Assembly: GCF_963678635.1 (NCBI RefSeq)
Contig: NC_087068.1
Span: 41,937,649-42,001,648 of the forward strand
DNA: 64,000 nt
Source of the DNA: Symsagittifera roscoffensis
Lineage: Eukaryota; Xenacoelomorpha; Acoela; Convolutidae
Direction: 5' to 3'
Shown here: positions 18,350 through 30,125 of the stretch, one piece after another
Position numbering within the stretch: position 1 is the first letter of the stretch
Layout of the letters: the number at the start of each line of letters is the position of its first letter
The notes under the pieces: generated by a model
Told to the model about the DNA's origin: nothing
Databases searched by the model: none
Seen by the model: only the letters and a program-made list of their open reading frames with translations
Program-made: the position numbers and the translations under genes

Positions 18350-20642
18350 TCAAAATTTTGTCCAGTTATTTCGGCACATGTTGCAGTCACAGAAGAGGAC
18401 CCATGTGCACTTGTTTTGTTCTGAGAGTTGATCGTCGAAAAACTTCCACATCATCTGTATCAATCTTTGCTTTAAGCCTCGCATTTCTCGAAATTCAATT
18501 TTCTGATTGAGTCGATTTATTAGACGGCACGTCATGAATGTATACTCTCCTCTAGCTTTTTCAGTTCTGGTCTTGTTTAGGTTGAAAATTTCTTTCGTTC
18601 TTCCTGGATTTTCAATTTTTGCCGGGAGTTTAATGTGATTGTTTTCTTCATGCATGAAACTCGCCATCATCAGTAACTCGTTCAGCTGGAGAAACAACGC
18701 CAGAGGCAGGATGTTTAACAATCTCAGCTGCTCTGTATAGCCAGAATAGTTTCCAGTGATCCATTTTAAGACTTTCTTTTGGAATCTCTCTAATCTTCCT
18801 AAGTCGTTTCTTGAGATATTGCAAATAATTAGACTAGACGTTAGAACAGAAAGTATTAAGGATTTGTACAGACAAAGTTTTATGCGCATTTTGACTTTGA
18901 ATTCTAAGTTTCTGCGGATGCAATAGAACGTTTTATTCGCTTTCGACATTGTTGAGTCAATATGGGTTGTCCATGTTAAATGCTTGGACACATGTATTCC
19001 TAGATCCATTATCACATTCGGGCTTTCCAGTGCTGTTTCACAAAAAATGAATTCGTGTTGATTTCCTCTAAATTCGACTTTAAAACATTTTTCCAGTGCC
19101 AGACTCATTTTGTTTTTGTCTACCCAGTTTCAACGCTTTTATGTCCTGCTGGATGTCCTTTGTGTCTACATTCACTGCTAGTAATTTTAGGTAGTCTGCA
19201 AAGATGTATGGGTCACTAAATTTCAATACTTCAGGAAGACCATTTATGAAGATGCAGAAGAAAAATGGACCAATCAGCGATCCTTGTGGTACGCCACTTG
19301 TAATTTCTAAAGTTTCTGATGAGAAACTGTCAGCACGAACAGAATGTTTCCTGTTGCTGAGGTAGTCTGAGATTATTTCTAGGAAACAGCCTCCAATTCC
19401 AATGTTGCTCATTTTCTTCAGTAGTTCGTAGTGCGCGACTTTGTCAAATGCCTTAGAGAAGTCGGTATAGAGTGGGATCACATGGTTTTCAGCGTTCTTG
19501 TCGATTGCTTCGTAGATTTCATTCAAGGAAGATAACATGTTTGTAACAACTGGACGGTTTTCAACAAAACTGTGCTGACTTCTTGTGATAAATTTGATGA
19601 AATGGTCATACAGCGCTGAATACATGCATTTTTCCAGGAGTTTACTCATGATATTTAGGAGTGACACCGGCCGGTAGTTTTCCATTAGTCGTTTGTCACC
19701 TTTCTTGTAAATAGGCGACACAGCCGCAACTTTCCATTTATCTGGTATTTTCCCTACCCTCTTCATGTTTTTAAAAATGCAATGCAAAATTGTGGTCATT
19801 TCTCTGGCCGTTCGCTGGAAGAAAATCGGTGGGAGTCCATCTAGGCCCCGCGATTTTGTTATGTCAAGCTCTGTTATAATTTGGTTTAAATAAGTTTTTG
19901 AGATACTGAAGTTTCTCAATATCGTGTTTTCGCACTTCATGTCCTGAAGTTGATGTTTGATTTGGGCGGAAAGACAGAGTGATTTTATTCATTCAAAAAG
20001 TTCACTCTTTCTTTGGCTTTGGAAACAGCTATGTGGTCCTTGATCATAGTCTTTGGGAAAGTTTCTGATTTTTTCAGACTCTTAAAGTGTTTGAAAATTA
20101 AATGTGTGTTACGAGTGGACATCACTTTTTCCTGATAGTTTAATTTATCTTCCTCTACTGCTTCTTTCACTAATTTATCAAGAGATAGAATGAAATTTCT
20201 GCGGTAGCTTGTAGGTTTCAATTTTTTTATTCTAGTTTGTGTTCGCAGTTTGTTAATGATGTTTTAGGTACTTGGCTCAATCCATGGCGGAAGTGATTGG
20301 CGACGTCTGGTTCTTCTGGGCACATGTTGTTTTACCAAATTTTTCAAAAAGTCGGAAAGTGCCTCACATATTCTGTTGATGTTTGTGTGACATACTGGTG
20401 AGAAAGGCTCACGTAGTATTGATTTCTTGATTTCTTTATAGTCCACGCTACCGAAGCTTCAAAAGTTTTCAATTGTATTCATATAACTTTAATTCAGATA
20501 ATGCAATTTTTTCATTTAACCAAGTCTCGCAGAGACATATTATGTCATAGTTTGATGTTGCTATAGCGTTTGCAAACTTCATTCGTCGTTCGAGATATAT
20601 GAGACTTCTTACATTCATTTGCAGGATGTTGAGAAAGCCTAG
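18350..20642 (-). pseudogene. ORF2, unit A: endonuclease stump joined to RT
   Basis: After the UGA only the first ~48 endonuclease residues remain (NVRSLIYLERRMKF ... YDIICLCETWLNEK ... LYEYN). The rest, about 180 residues including the GDLN and SDH motifs, is gone, and the frame jumps to the linker VDYKEIKKSILREPF near 20450. Stops follow in the linker (PST then TAA; FLNE then TAA). The RT frame 19940-19080 has KSRGLDGLPPIFF, ENYRPVSLLN, YTDFSKAFDKVAH and SGVPQGSLIGPFFF. The catalytic FADD is changed to FADY here. A lost A splits it from the thumb frame 19108-18350 (MSLALEKCFKVEF ... CDCNMCRNNW). The unit cannot make enzyme. Confidence 0.85.
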
Positions 20643-20645
20643 TCA
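20637..20645 (-). promoter_or_regulatory. UGA-CUAG junction between ORF1 and ORF2, unit A
   Basis: The ORF1 stop TGA (20645-20643) is followed by CTAGG, and the endonuclease start (MNVRSLIYLERR) lies in the same frame nine codons later. UGACUAG is the strongest form of the known leaky stop motif. Here, unlike in the 9.7-13.5 kb element, an in-frame ATG directly precedes NVRSL, so reinitiation could also work. Confidence 0.55.
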
Positions 20646-21543
20646 AGCATCATCTGCTTGTTTGGCTTCTATCATCTCTTTTTTCCCATTATTGAACAGC
20701 TCGAAATTCCTGATTTTTATTTTCTCTTTTGGATTTCCTTCGTTTAGAAGTTCTCTTCGTCTTTTTAGGCATATGTTTTCCTTCCTCGCATCTTCTTTCG
20801 ATAATGCAGGCAGAAGGTAAATTTCCTCATCTCGCAATTCATCTCTTTTTTCGAAGCTCTTTGCCAGCACCAATCGTGCTTCATGTTCCTTTGACAGAGT
20901 TATTACAAAAGTTCTTGACTTGATGCGCTCTTTGCTGAATTTCCCTAGCCTTTTTATTTTTTCAATTTGTGGTCTAACTCCTAACTTGTTTAGTACCTCA
21001 TGCACTTTTTCGGTTGTGGGTACAAAATTTTTGCATTTTGATTTCTCGGGATCTTCTCTGATCCCCTGTATACGGAAACTTTTATTGATATTATTATGTA
21101 CTTCATGCTTTACTTCTTTACCAGCTCCTGGTTGAGCTTTCATATCTTTAACAGGCTTCACACTGAGTACATCTGAATGCTTTTTTCCAGTTTTTCGCAT
21201 GTGGTTTTTGTAGCTTTTTCGACTTTTTCATCAACCAATGCCCTCAGCCTTTTTTCCATATTTTCAAGACGTGCTTGTATTCCCTCACTCTCGTTCTCAA
21301 TTTTTTCGTTCATTTTCATCATGGTCCTACACTTTATGAAGTTATCTCTTTCGTAATTAGTGACACATTTGTCGCATAAAAGCATTGCGTTAAAACCCAA
21401 GTCTTTTATGTCATTGATGGCGATGTTAGTAAGACCAGTGCAGGTGCTCTCAAGATGCAGTTGAGCATTGCAAGATACACAACTGAAACATCTGTCCCTG
21501 GCATTTATCAGTTTTTTTTGCACTTTTTGCAATTTTTAGTCAT
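20643..21543 (-). pseudogene. ORF1, unit A: PHD-like finger, coiled coil, RRM-like region (two frameshifts)
   Basis: From the ATG at 21543 it reads MTKNCKKCKK, then an A8 run shifts the frame to LINARDRCFSCVSCNAQLH. The Cys/His pattern (CKKC, CFSC, H, C, LLCDKC) is PHD-like. Next comes a helical stretch (MMKMNEKIENESEGIQARLE, NMEKRLRALVDEKVEKATK). A second A-run shift near 21190 leads to NKSFRIQGIREDPEKS, KIKRLGKFSKERIKSR and KKDEEIYLL-like residues of the RRM/C-terminal domain. It ends QADDA TGA at 20643-20645, followed directly by CTAG. Both shifts equal the loss of one A. The role would be RNA binding with ORF2. Confidence 0.65.
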
Positions 21544-21841
21544 AATGGTGGATACAGAAAGGAGAAAATGAGATGGAGAAATTATATTTACAATTTGATC
21601 CAAGCCTGGACAATTAAGCCCAGTCCCGTCACGAATTGAAATTTAAACAATTTATTTCTGTTCTCGTTTCTTTCGTGCTTCTCGTTGTTTTTTGACGGTT
21701 TCATTTTCTTCTCTGAGATATCACTCAAGTTGCTATTGTTAGTTTGTATTATAGCTAAAGTTTTGATTTCAAGTGCGGTTTCTTGATGCAGTTCTCTGTA
21801 TCCTTCAAGTAGATTTTTGTCCTGTTGTTTAGAATTCGAAA

Positions 21842-22351
21842 TTATGTCTGTTGTACTTGAACAACTGGTATCGGAAGTTTCTTTAGATCTTCAAGAATAA
21901 AGGGTGCACCATCTCTCTGACAATAGACAATGCCTTCAATTCGAGGATGCGAATTGAGTAGGGGTTTGATTTCTGATACTAGTTGATTGGCAGTAAGGGG
22001 AGTCCATGGATTGAATGGATGTTCTGAAATCGAATTGTTTATTACGTCGTGCCAGATAGTTACAGACTCGTTTCTATTATTTTCGTCTCGCAAGATGTTT
22101 CGTACGATTTTATTTGCTTTCGATTGGGGATGAAACGTTACTCCCTTGTAAAGGATGACATCTTCTTGTATTTCCTCGTTTCCTCCTACTGATGCCCAAT
22201 CTTCAACTGCCAGATGTAATGAGCTCGCTCCAATAATCACAACCATGAATAAAGGGTCACCACGGCTAACCCGCAAATCATATAACCTGAAACTATTTAA
22301 TACTTTTCTGATGAAATTAACCCAGTTTGAGAAAAATAGACCAAAAGACAA
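21842..22351 (-). CDS. SGNH-like esterase-type ORF, unit A
   Basis: A 169-codon frame opens the unit. IIGASSLHLAVEDW resembles block I of SGNH/GDSL hydrolases (GDSL changed to GASSL), and VTIWHDVINNSI lies where block III (GxND) is expected; IVYCQRDG follows. The family is known for esterases attached to CR1-like ORF1 proteins, but here it is a separate ORF about 300 bases before the PHD ORF. The Asp of GDS is absent, so activity is doubtful. The first ~30 residues (MSFGLFFSNWVNFIRKVLN) may not be translated; a start at the internal Met in LFMVVIIGASS is possible. I am fairly sure the frame is conserved in all units, less sure of the fold. Confidence 0.45.
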   Translation of the reverse strand: MSFGLFFSNWVNFIRKVLNSFRLYDLRVSRGDPLFMVVIIGASSLHLAVEDWASVGGNEEIQEDVILYKGVTFHPQSKANKIVRNILRDENNRNESVTIWHDVINNSISEHPFNPWTPLTANQLVSEIKPLLNSHPRIEGIVYCQRDGAPFILEDLKKLPIPVVQVQQT

Positions 22352-22514
22352 AGTTTTTTTGCTTGGAAATCTGAAAATTAACTTCCATTTTCGAAACTAG
22401 ATGTCAGATTTCTAGAAAAATTTACAATTGTTGTTGTTGTTGTTGTTTTTGCTGTTGTTGTTGTTGCTGTAAATTTTCAGTAGGATACTGATGGGATGAT
22501 ATCCCCAAAGTTCT

Positions 22515-24803
22515 CAAAATTTTGTCCAGTTATTTCGGCACATGTTGCAGTCACAGAAGAGGATCCATGTGCACTTGTTTTGTTCTGAGAAATGATCGTC
22601 GAAAAACTTCCACATCATTTGTATCAATCGTTGCTTTAAGCCTCGCATTTCTCGAAATTCATTTTTCTGATGGAGTCGATTTATTAGACGGCACGTCCTG
22701 AATGTATACTCTCCTCTAGTTTTTTCAGATCTGGTCTTGTTTAGGTTGAAAATTTCTTTCGTTCTTCCTGGATTTTCAATTTTTGCCGGGAGTTTAATGT
22801 GATCGTTTGCATGAAATTCGCCATCATCAGTAACTCGTTCAGCTGGAGAAACAACGCCAGAGGCAGGATGTTTAACAATCTCAGCTGCTCTGTATAGTCA
22901 GAATAGTTTCCGGTGATCCATTTTAAGACTTTCTTTTGGAATCTCTCTAATCTTCCTCAGTCGTTTCTTGAGATATTGCAAATAATTAGACTAGACGTTA
23001 GAACAGAAAGTATTAAGGATTTGTACAGACAAAGTTTTATGCGCATTTTGACATTGAATTCTAAGTTTCTGCGGATGCAATAGAACGTTTTATTCGCTTT
23101 CGACAATGTTGAGTCAATATGGGTTGTCCATGTTAAATGCTTGGACACATGTATTCCTAGATCCATTATCACATTCGGGCTTTCCAGTGCTGTTTCACAA
23201 AAAATGAATTCGTGTTGATTTCCTCTAAATTCGACTTTAAAACATTTTTCCAGTGCCAGACTCATTTTGTTTTTGTCTACCCACTTTTCAACACTTTTAG
23301 GTCCTGCTGGATGTCCTTTGTGTCTACATTCACTGCTAGTAATTTTAGGTCGTCTGCAAAGATGTGTGGGTCACTAAATTTCAATACTTCAGGAAGACCA
23401 TTTATGAAGATGCAGAAGAATAATGGACCAATCAACGATCCTTGTGGTACGCCACTTGTAATTTCTAAAGTTTCTGATGAGAAACTGTCAGCACGAACAG
23501 AATGTTTCCTGTTGCTGAGGTAGTCTGAGATTATTTCTAGGAAACAGCCTCCAATTCCAATGTTGCTCATTTTCTTCAGTAGTTCGTAGTGCGGGACTTT
23601 GTCAAATGCCTTAGAGAAGTCGGTATAGAGTGCGATCACATGGTTTTCAGCGTTCTTGTCGATTGCTTTGTAGATTTCATTCAAGGAAGATAACATGTTT
23701 GTAACAACTGGACGGTTTTCAACAAAACTGTGCTGACTTCTTGTGATAAATTTGATGAAATGGTCATACAGCGCTGGATACATGCATTTTTCCAGGAGTT
23801 TACTCATGATATTTAGGAGTGACACTACCGGCCGGTAGTTTTCCATTAGTCGTTTGTCACCTTTCTTGTAAATAGGCGACACAGCCGCAACTTTCCATTT
23901 ATCTGGTATTTTCCCTACCCTCTTCATGTTTTTAAAATCGCAATGCAAAATTGTGGTCATTTCTCTGGCCGTTCGCTGGAAGAAAATCGGCGGGAGTCCA
24001 TCTAGGCCCCGCGATTTTGTTATGTCAAGCTCTGTTATAATTTGGTTTAAATAAGTTTTTGAGATACTGAAGTTTCTCAATATCGTGTTTTCGCACTTCA
24101 TGTCCTGAAGTTGATGTTTGATTTGGGCGAAAAGACAGAATGATTTTATTCATTCAAAAAGTTCACTTTTTCTTTGGCTTTGGAAACAGCTATGTGGTCC
24201 TTGATCATAGTCTTTGGGAAAGTTTCTGATTTTTTCAGACTCTTAAAGTGTTTGAAAATTAAATGTGTGTTACGAGTGGACATCACTTTTTCCTGATAGT
24301 TTAATTTATCTTCCTCTACTGCTTCTTTCACTAATTTATCAAGAGATAGAATGAGATTTCTGCGGTAGCTTGTAGATTTCAATTTTTTTATTCTAGTTTG
24401 TGTTCGTAGTTTGTTAATGATGTTTTAGGTACTTGGCTCAATCCATGGCGGAAGTGATTGGCGACGTCTGGTTCTTCTGGGCACATGTTGTTTTACCAAA
24501 TTTTTCAAAAAGTCGGAAAGTTCCTCACATATTCTGTTGATGTTTGTGTGACATACTGGTGAGAAAGGCTCACGTAGTATTGATTTCTTGATTTCTTTAT
24601 AGTCCACGCTACCGAAGCTTTAAAAGTTTTCAATTGTATTCATATAACTTTAATTCAGATGATGCAATCTTTTCATTTAACCAAGTCTCGCAGAGACATA
24701 TTATGTCATAGTTTGATGTTGCTATAGCGTTTGCAAACTTCATTCGTCGTTCGAGATATATGAGACTTCTTACATTCATTTGCAGGATGTTGAGAAAGCC
24801 TAG
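22515..24803 (-). pseudogene. ORF2, unit B: endonuclease stump and RT
   Basis: The same endonuclease deletion joint and linker stops as in A. The RT frame 24101-23277 has PVVSLLNIMSK (one extra codon), SGVPQGSLIGPLFF and an intact FADDLKLL. The thumb (23265-22957) ends early at a stop after NISRND, and the rest continues in other frames to about 22515. Confidence 0.8.
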
Positions 24804-25652
24804 TCAAGCATCATCTGCTTGTTTGGCTTCTATCATCTCTTTTTTCCCCATTATTGAACAGCTCGAAATTCCTGATTTTTATTTTCTCTTTTGGATTTCC
24901 TTCGTTTAGAAGTTCTCTTCGTCTTTTTAGGCATATGTTTTCCTTCCTCATCTCTTTTTTCGAAGCTCTTTGCCAGCACCAATCGTGCTTCATGTTCCTT
25001 TGACAGAGTTATTACAAAATTTCTTGACTTGATGCGCTCTTTGCTGAATTTCCCTAGCCTTTTTATTTTTTCAATTTGTGGTATAACTCCTAACTTGTTT
25101 AGTACCTCATGCACTTTTTCGGTTGTGGGTACAAAATTTTTGCATTTTGATTTCTCGGGATCTTCTCTGATCCCCTGTATACGGAAACTTTTATTGATAT
25201 TATTATGTACTTCATGCTTTACTTCTTTACCAGCTCCTGGTTGAGCTTTCATATCTTTAACAGGCTTCACACTGAGTACATCTGAATGCTTTTTTCCAGT
25301 TTTTCGCATGTGGTTTTTGTAGCTTTTTCGACTTTTTCATCAACCAATGCCCTCAGCCTTTTTTCCATATTTTCAAGACGTGCTTGTATTCCCTCACTCT
25401 CGTTCTCAATTTTTTCGTTCATTTTCATCATGGTCCTACACTTTATGAAGTTATCTCTTTCGTAATTAGTGACACATGTGTCGCATAAAAGTATTGCGTT
25501 AAAACCCAAGTCTTTTATGTCATTGATGGCGATGTTAGTAAGACCAGTGCAGGTGCTCTCAAGATGCAGTTGAGCATTGCAAGATACACAACTGAAACAT
25601 CTGTCCCTGGCATTTATCAGTTTTTTTTGCACTTTTTGCAATTTTTAGTCAT
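24804..25652 (-). pseudogene. ORF1, unit B (internal deletion)
   Basis: The same PHD, helical and RRM-like order and the same two A-run frameshifts as unit A. In addition a deletion near 24955 removes the segment from ELRDEEIYLL to SKEDAR, and an extra C near 24846 shifts the end. The TGA CTAG junction lies at 24806-24800. Confidence 0.65.
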
Positions 25653-25950
25653 AATGGTATATACAGAAAGGAGAAAATGAGATGGAGAAATTATATTTAC
25701 AATTTGATCCAAGCCTGGACAATTAAGCCCAGTCCCGTCACGAATTGAAATTTAAACAATTTATTTCTGTTCTCGTTTCTTTCGTGCTTCTCGTTGTTTT
25801 TTGACGGTTTCTTTTTCTTCTCTGAGATATCACTCAAGTTGCTATTGTTAGTTTGTATTATAGCTAAAGTTTTGATTACAAGTGCGGTTTCTTGATGCAG
25901 TTCTCTGTATCCTTCAAGTAGATTTTTGTCCTGTTGTTTAGAATTCGAAA

Positions 25951-26460
25951 TTATGTCTGTTGTACTTGAACAACTGGTATCGGAAGTTTCTTTAGATCTT
26001 CAAGAATAACGGGTGCACCATCTCTCTGACAATAGACAATGCCTTCAATTCGAGGATGCGAATTGAGTAGGGGTTTGATTTCTGATACTAGTTGATTGGC
26101 AGTAAGGGGAGTCCATGGATTGAATGGATGTTCTGAAATCGAATTGTTTATTACGTCGTGCCAGATAGTTACAGACTCGTTTCTATTATTTTCGTCTCGC
26201 AAGATGTTTCGTACGATTTTATTTGCTTTCGATTGGGGATGAAACGTTACTCCCTTGTAAAGGATGACATCTTCTTGTATTTCCTCGTTTCCTCCTACTG
26301 ATGCCCAATCTTCAAGTGCCAGATGTAATGAGCTCGCTCCAATAATCACAACCATGAATAAGGGGTCACCACGGCTAACCCGCAAATCATATAACCTGAA
26401 ACTATTTAATACTTTTCTGATGAAATTAACCCAGTTTGAGAAAAATAGACCAAAAGACAA
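25951..26460 (-). CDS. SGNH-like ORF, unit B
   Basis: 169 codons, nearly identical to the copy in unit A (VED to LED, PFI to PVI). The frame has stayed open although ORF1 and ORF2 of the unit are broken. Same GASSL and WHDVINNS features. Confidence 0.45.
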   Translation of the reverse strand: MSFGLFFSNWVNFIRKVLNSFRLYDLRVSRGDPLFMVVIIGASSLHLALEDWASVGGNEEIQEDVILYKGVTFHPQSKANKIVRNILRDENNRNESVTIWHDVINNSISEHPFNPWTPLTANQLVSEIKPLLNSHPRIEGIVYCQRDGAPVILEDLKKLPIPVVQVQQT

Positions 26461-26622
26461 AGTTTTTTTGCTTGGAAATCTGAAAATTAACTTCCATTTT
26501 CGAAACTAGATGTCAGATTTCTAGAAAAATTTACAATTGTTGTTGTTGTTGTTGTTGTTGCTGTTGTTGTTGTTGCTGTAAATTTTCAGTAGGATACTGA
26601 TGGGATGATATCCCCAAAGTTC

Positions 26623-28922
26623 TCAAAATTTTGTCCAGTTATTTCGGCACATGTTGCAGTCACAGAAGAGGATCCATGTGCACTTGTTTTGTTCTGAGAA
26701 ATGATCGTCGAAAAACTTCCACATCATCTCTATCAATCTTTGCTTTAAGCCTCGCATTTCTCGAAATACAATTTTCTGATTGAGTCGATTTATTAGACGG
26801 CACGTCCTGAATGTATACTCTCCTCTAGCTTTTTCAGTTCTGGTCTTGTTTAGGTTGAAAATTTCTTTCGTTCTTCCTGGATTTTCAATTTTTGCCGGGA
26901 GTTTAATGTGATTGTTTCCTTCATGCATGAAACTCGCCATCATCATTAACTCGTTCAGCTGGAGAATCAACGCCAAAGGCTGGATGTTTAACAATCTCAG
27001 CTGCTCTGTATAGTCAGAATAGTTTCCGGTGATCCATTTTAAGACTTTCTTTTGGAATCTCTCTAATCTTCCTAAGTCGTTTCTTGAGATATTGCAAATA
27101 ATTAGACTATACGTTAGAACAGAAAGCATTAAGGATTTGTACAGACAAAGTTTTATGCGCATTTTGACTTTGAATTCTAAGTTTCTGCGGATGCAATAGA
27201 ACGTTTTATTCGCTTTCGACATTGTTGAGTCAACATGGGTTGTCCATGTTAAATGCTTGGACACATGTATTCCTAGATCCATAAATACATTCGGGCTTTC
27301 CAGTGCTGTTTCACAAAAAATGAATTCGTGTTGATTTCCTCTAAAATCGACTTTAAAACATTTTTCAGTGCCAGACTCAATTTGTTTTTGTCTACCCAGT
27401 TTTCAACGCTTTTAGGTCCTGCTGGATGTCCTTTGTGTCTACATTCACTGCTAGTAATTTTAGGTCGTCTGCAAAGATGTATGGGTCACTAAATTTCAAT
27501 ACTTCAGGTAGACCATTTATGAAGATGCAGAAGAATAATGGACCAATCAACGATCCTTGTGGTACGCCACTTGTAATTTCTAAAGTTTCTGACGAGAAAC
27601 TGTCAGCACGAACAGAATGTTTCCTGTTGCTGAGGTAGTCTGAGATTATTTCTAGGAAACAGCCTCCAATTCTAATGTTGCTCATTTTCTTCAGTAGTTC
27701 GTAGTGCGGGACTTTGTCAAATGCCTTAGAGAAGCCGGTATAGAGTGCGATCACATGGTTTTCAGCGTTCTTGTCGATTGCTTCGTAGATTTCATTCAAG
27801 GAAGATAACATGTTTGTAACAACTGGACGGTTTTCAACAAAACTGAAAACTGTGCTGACTTCTTGTGATAAATTTGATGAAATGGTCATACAGCGCTGGA
27901 TACATGCATTTTTCCAGGAGTTTACTCATGGTATTTAGGAGTGACACCGGCCGGTAGTTTTCCATTAGTCGTTTGTCACCTTTCTTGTAAATAGGCGACA
28001 CAGCCGCAACTTTCCATTTATCTGGTATTTTCCCTACCCTCTTCATGTTTTTAAAAACGCAATGCAAAATTGTGGTCATTTCTCTGGCCGTTCGCTGGAA
28101 GAAAATCGGTGGGAGTCCATCTAGGCCCCGCGATTTTGTTATGTCAAGCTCTGTTATAATTTGGTTTAAATAAGTTTTTGAGATACTGAAGTTCCTCAAT
28201 ATCGTGTTTTCGCACTTCATGTCCTGAAGTTGATGTTTGATTTGGGCGAAAAGACAGAGTGATTTTATTCATTCAAAAAGTTCACTTTTTCTTTGGCTTT
28301 GGAAACAGCTATGTGGTCCTTGATCATAGTCTTTGGGAAAATTTCTGATTTTTTCAGACTCTTAAAGTGTTTGAAAATTAAATGTGTGTTACGAGTGGAC
28401 ATCACTTTTTCCTGATAGTTTAATTTATCTTCCTCTACTGCTTCTTTCACTAATTTATCAAGAGATAGAATGAGATTTCTGCGGTAGCTTGTAGGTTTCA
28501 ATTTTTTTATTCTAGTTTGTGTTCGCAGTTTGTTTATGATGTTTTAGGTACTTGGCGCAATCCATGGCGGAAGTGATTGGCGACATCTGTTTCTTCTGGG
28601 CACATTTTGTTTTACCAAATTTTCCAAAAAGTCGTAAAGTTCCTCACATATTCTATTGATGTTTGTGTGACATACTGGTGAGAAAGGCTCACTTAGTATT
28701 AATTTATTGATTTCTTTATAGTCCACGCTACCGAAGCTTCAAAATTTTTCAATTGTATTCATATAACTTTAATTCAGATGATGCAATATTTTCATTTAAC
28801 CAAGTCTCGGAGAGACATATTATGTCATAATTTGATGTTGCTATAGCGTTTGCAAACTTCATTCGTCGTTCGAGATATATGAGACTTCTTACATTCATTT
28901 GCAGGATGTTGAGAAAGCCTAG
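26623..28922 (-). pseudogene. ORF2, unit C: endonuclease stump and RT
   Basis: The same deletion joint as A and B. The RT frame 28220-27834 is cut by a 7-base insertion (ACTGAAA duplicated in CAACAAAACTGAAAACTG) near 27845; 27889-27392 continues with FSKAFDKVPH and FADDLKLL. The thumb frame 27282-26623 is long and intact. Confidence 0.8.
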
Positions 28923-29823
28923 TCAAGCATCATCTGCTTGTTTGGCTTCTATCATCTCTTTTTTCCCATTATTGAACAGCTCGAAATTCCTGATTTTTAT
29001 TTTCTCCTTTGGATTTCCTTCGTTTAGAAGTTCTCTTCGTCTTTTTAGGCATATGTTTTCCTTCCTCGCATCTTCTTTCGATAATGCAGGCAGAAGGTAA
29101 ATTTCCTCATCTCGCAATTCATCTCTTTTTTCGAAGCTCTTTGCCAGCACCAATCGTGCTTCATGTTCCTTTGACAGAGTTATTACAAAAGTTCTTGACT
29201 TGATGCGCTCTTTGCTCAATTTCCCTAGCCTTTTTATTTTTTCAATTTGTGGTCAAACTCCTAACTTGTTTAGTACCTCATGCACTTTTTCGGTTGTGGG
29301 TACAAAATTTTTGCTTTTTGATTTCTCGGGATCTTCTCTGATCCCCTGTATACGGAAACTTTTATTGATATTATGATGTATTTCATGCTTTACTTCTTTA
29401 CCAGCTCCTGGTTGAACTTTCATATCTTTAACAGGCTTCACACTGAGTACATCTGAATGCTTTTTTCCAGTTTTTCGCATGTGGTTTTTGTAGCGTTTTC
29501 GATTTTTTCAGCAACCAATGCCGTCAGCCTTTTTTCCATATTTTCAAGACGTGCTAGTTTTCCCTCACTCTCGTTCTCAACTTTTTCGTTCATTTTCATC
29601 ATGGTCCTACACTTTATGAAGTTATCTCTTTCGTTATTAGTGACACATGTGTCGCGTAGAAGCATTGCGTTAAAACCCAAGTCTTTTATGTCATTGATGG
29701 CGGTGTTAGTAAGACCAGTGCAGGTGCTCTCAAGATGCAGTTGAGCACTGCAAGATACACAACTGAAACATCTGTCCCTGGCATTTATCAGTTTTTTTTG
29801 CACTTTTTGCAATTTTTAGTCAT
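28923..29823 (-). pseudogene. ORF1, unit C
   Basis: The same layout and A-run frameshifts as unit A, with a further stop near 29251 between NKLGV and the RRM-like end. The first zinc region is more diverged (LLRDTC instead of LLCDKC, losing a Cys). The TGA CTAG junction lies at 28925-28919. Confidence 0.65.
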
Positions 29824-30125
29824 AATGGTGGATACGGAAAGGAGAAAATGAGATGGAGAAATTATATTTACAATTTGATCCAAGCCTGGACAATTAAGCC
29901 CAGTCCCGTAACGAATTGAAATTTAAACAATTTATTTCTGTTCTCGTTTCTTTCGTGCTTCTCGTTGTTTTTTTTGACGGTTTCTTTTACTTCTTTGAGA
30001 TATCACTCAAGTTGCTATTGTTAGTTCGTATTATAGCTAAAGTTTTGATTTCAAGTGCGGTTTCTTGATGCAGTTCTCTGTATCCTTCAAGTAGATTTTT
30101 GTCCTGTTGTTTAGAATTCGAAATT

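Larger units (their letters stand above)
18272..22408 (-). mobile_element. Array unit A
   Basis: A full unit. In sense order: SGNH-like ORF, PHD/RRM ORF1, endonuclease stump, RT, 3' UTR, and a short ACA tail (TTG repeat at 18290-18306 on the plus strand). Its tail is shorter than in B-D, and its RT catalytic box reads FADY. Confidence 0.85.
22409..26517 (-). mobile_element. Array unit B
   Basis: A full unit ending in a long ACA/AGC tail (TTG run at 22428-22469). It differs from A by an ORF1 deletion of some 60 bases near 24955 and by small indels. RT keeps FADD. Confidence 0.85.

Noticed and set aside
22155-22400. Plus-strand 81-codon ORF repeated in units A, B and C
   Set aside because: Antisense to the SGNH-like ORF; its conservation follows from the tandem units.
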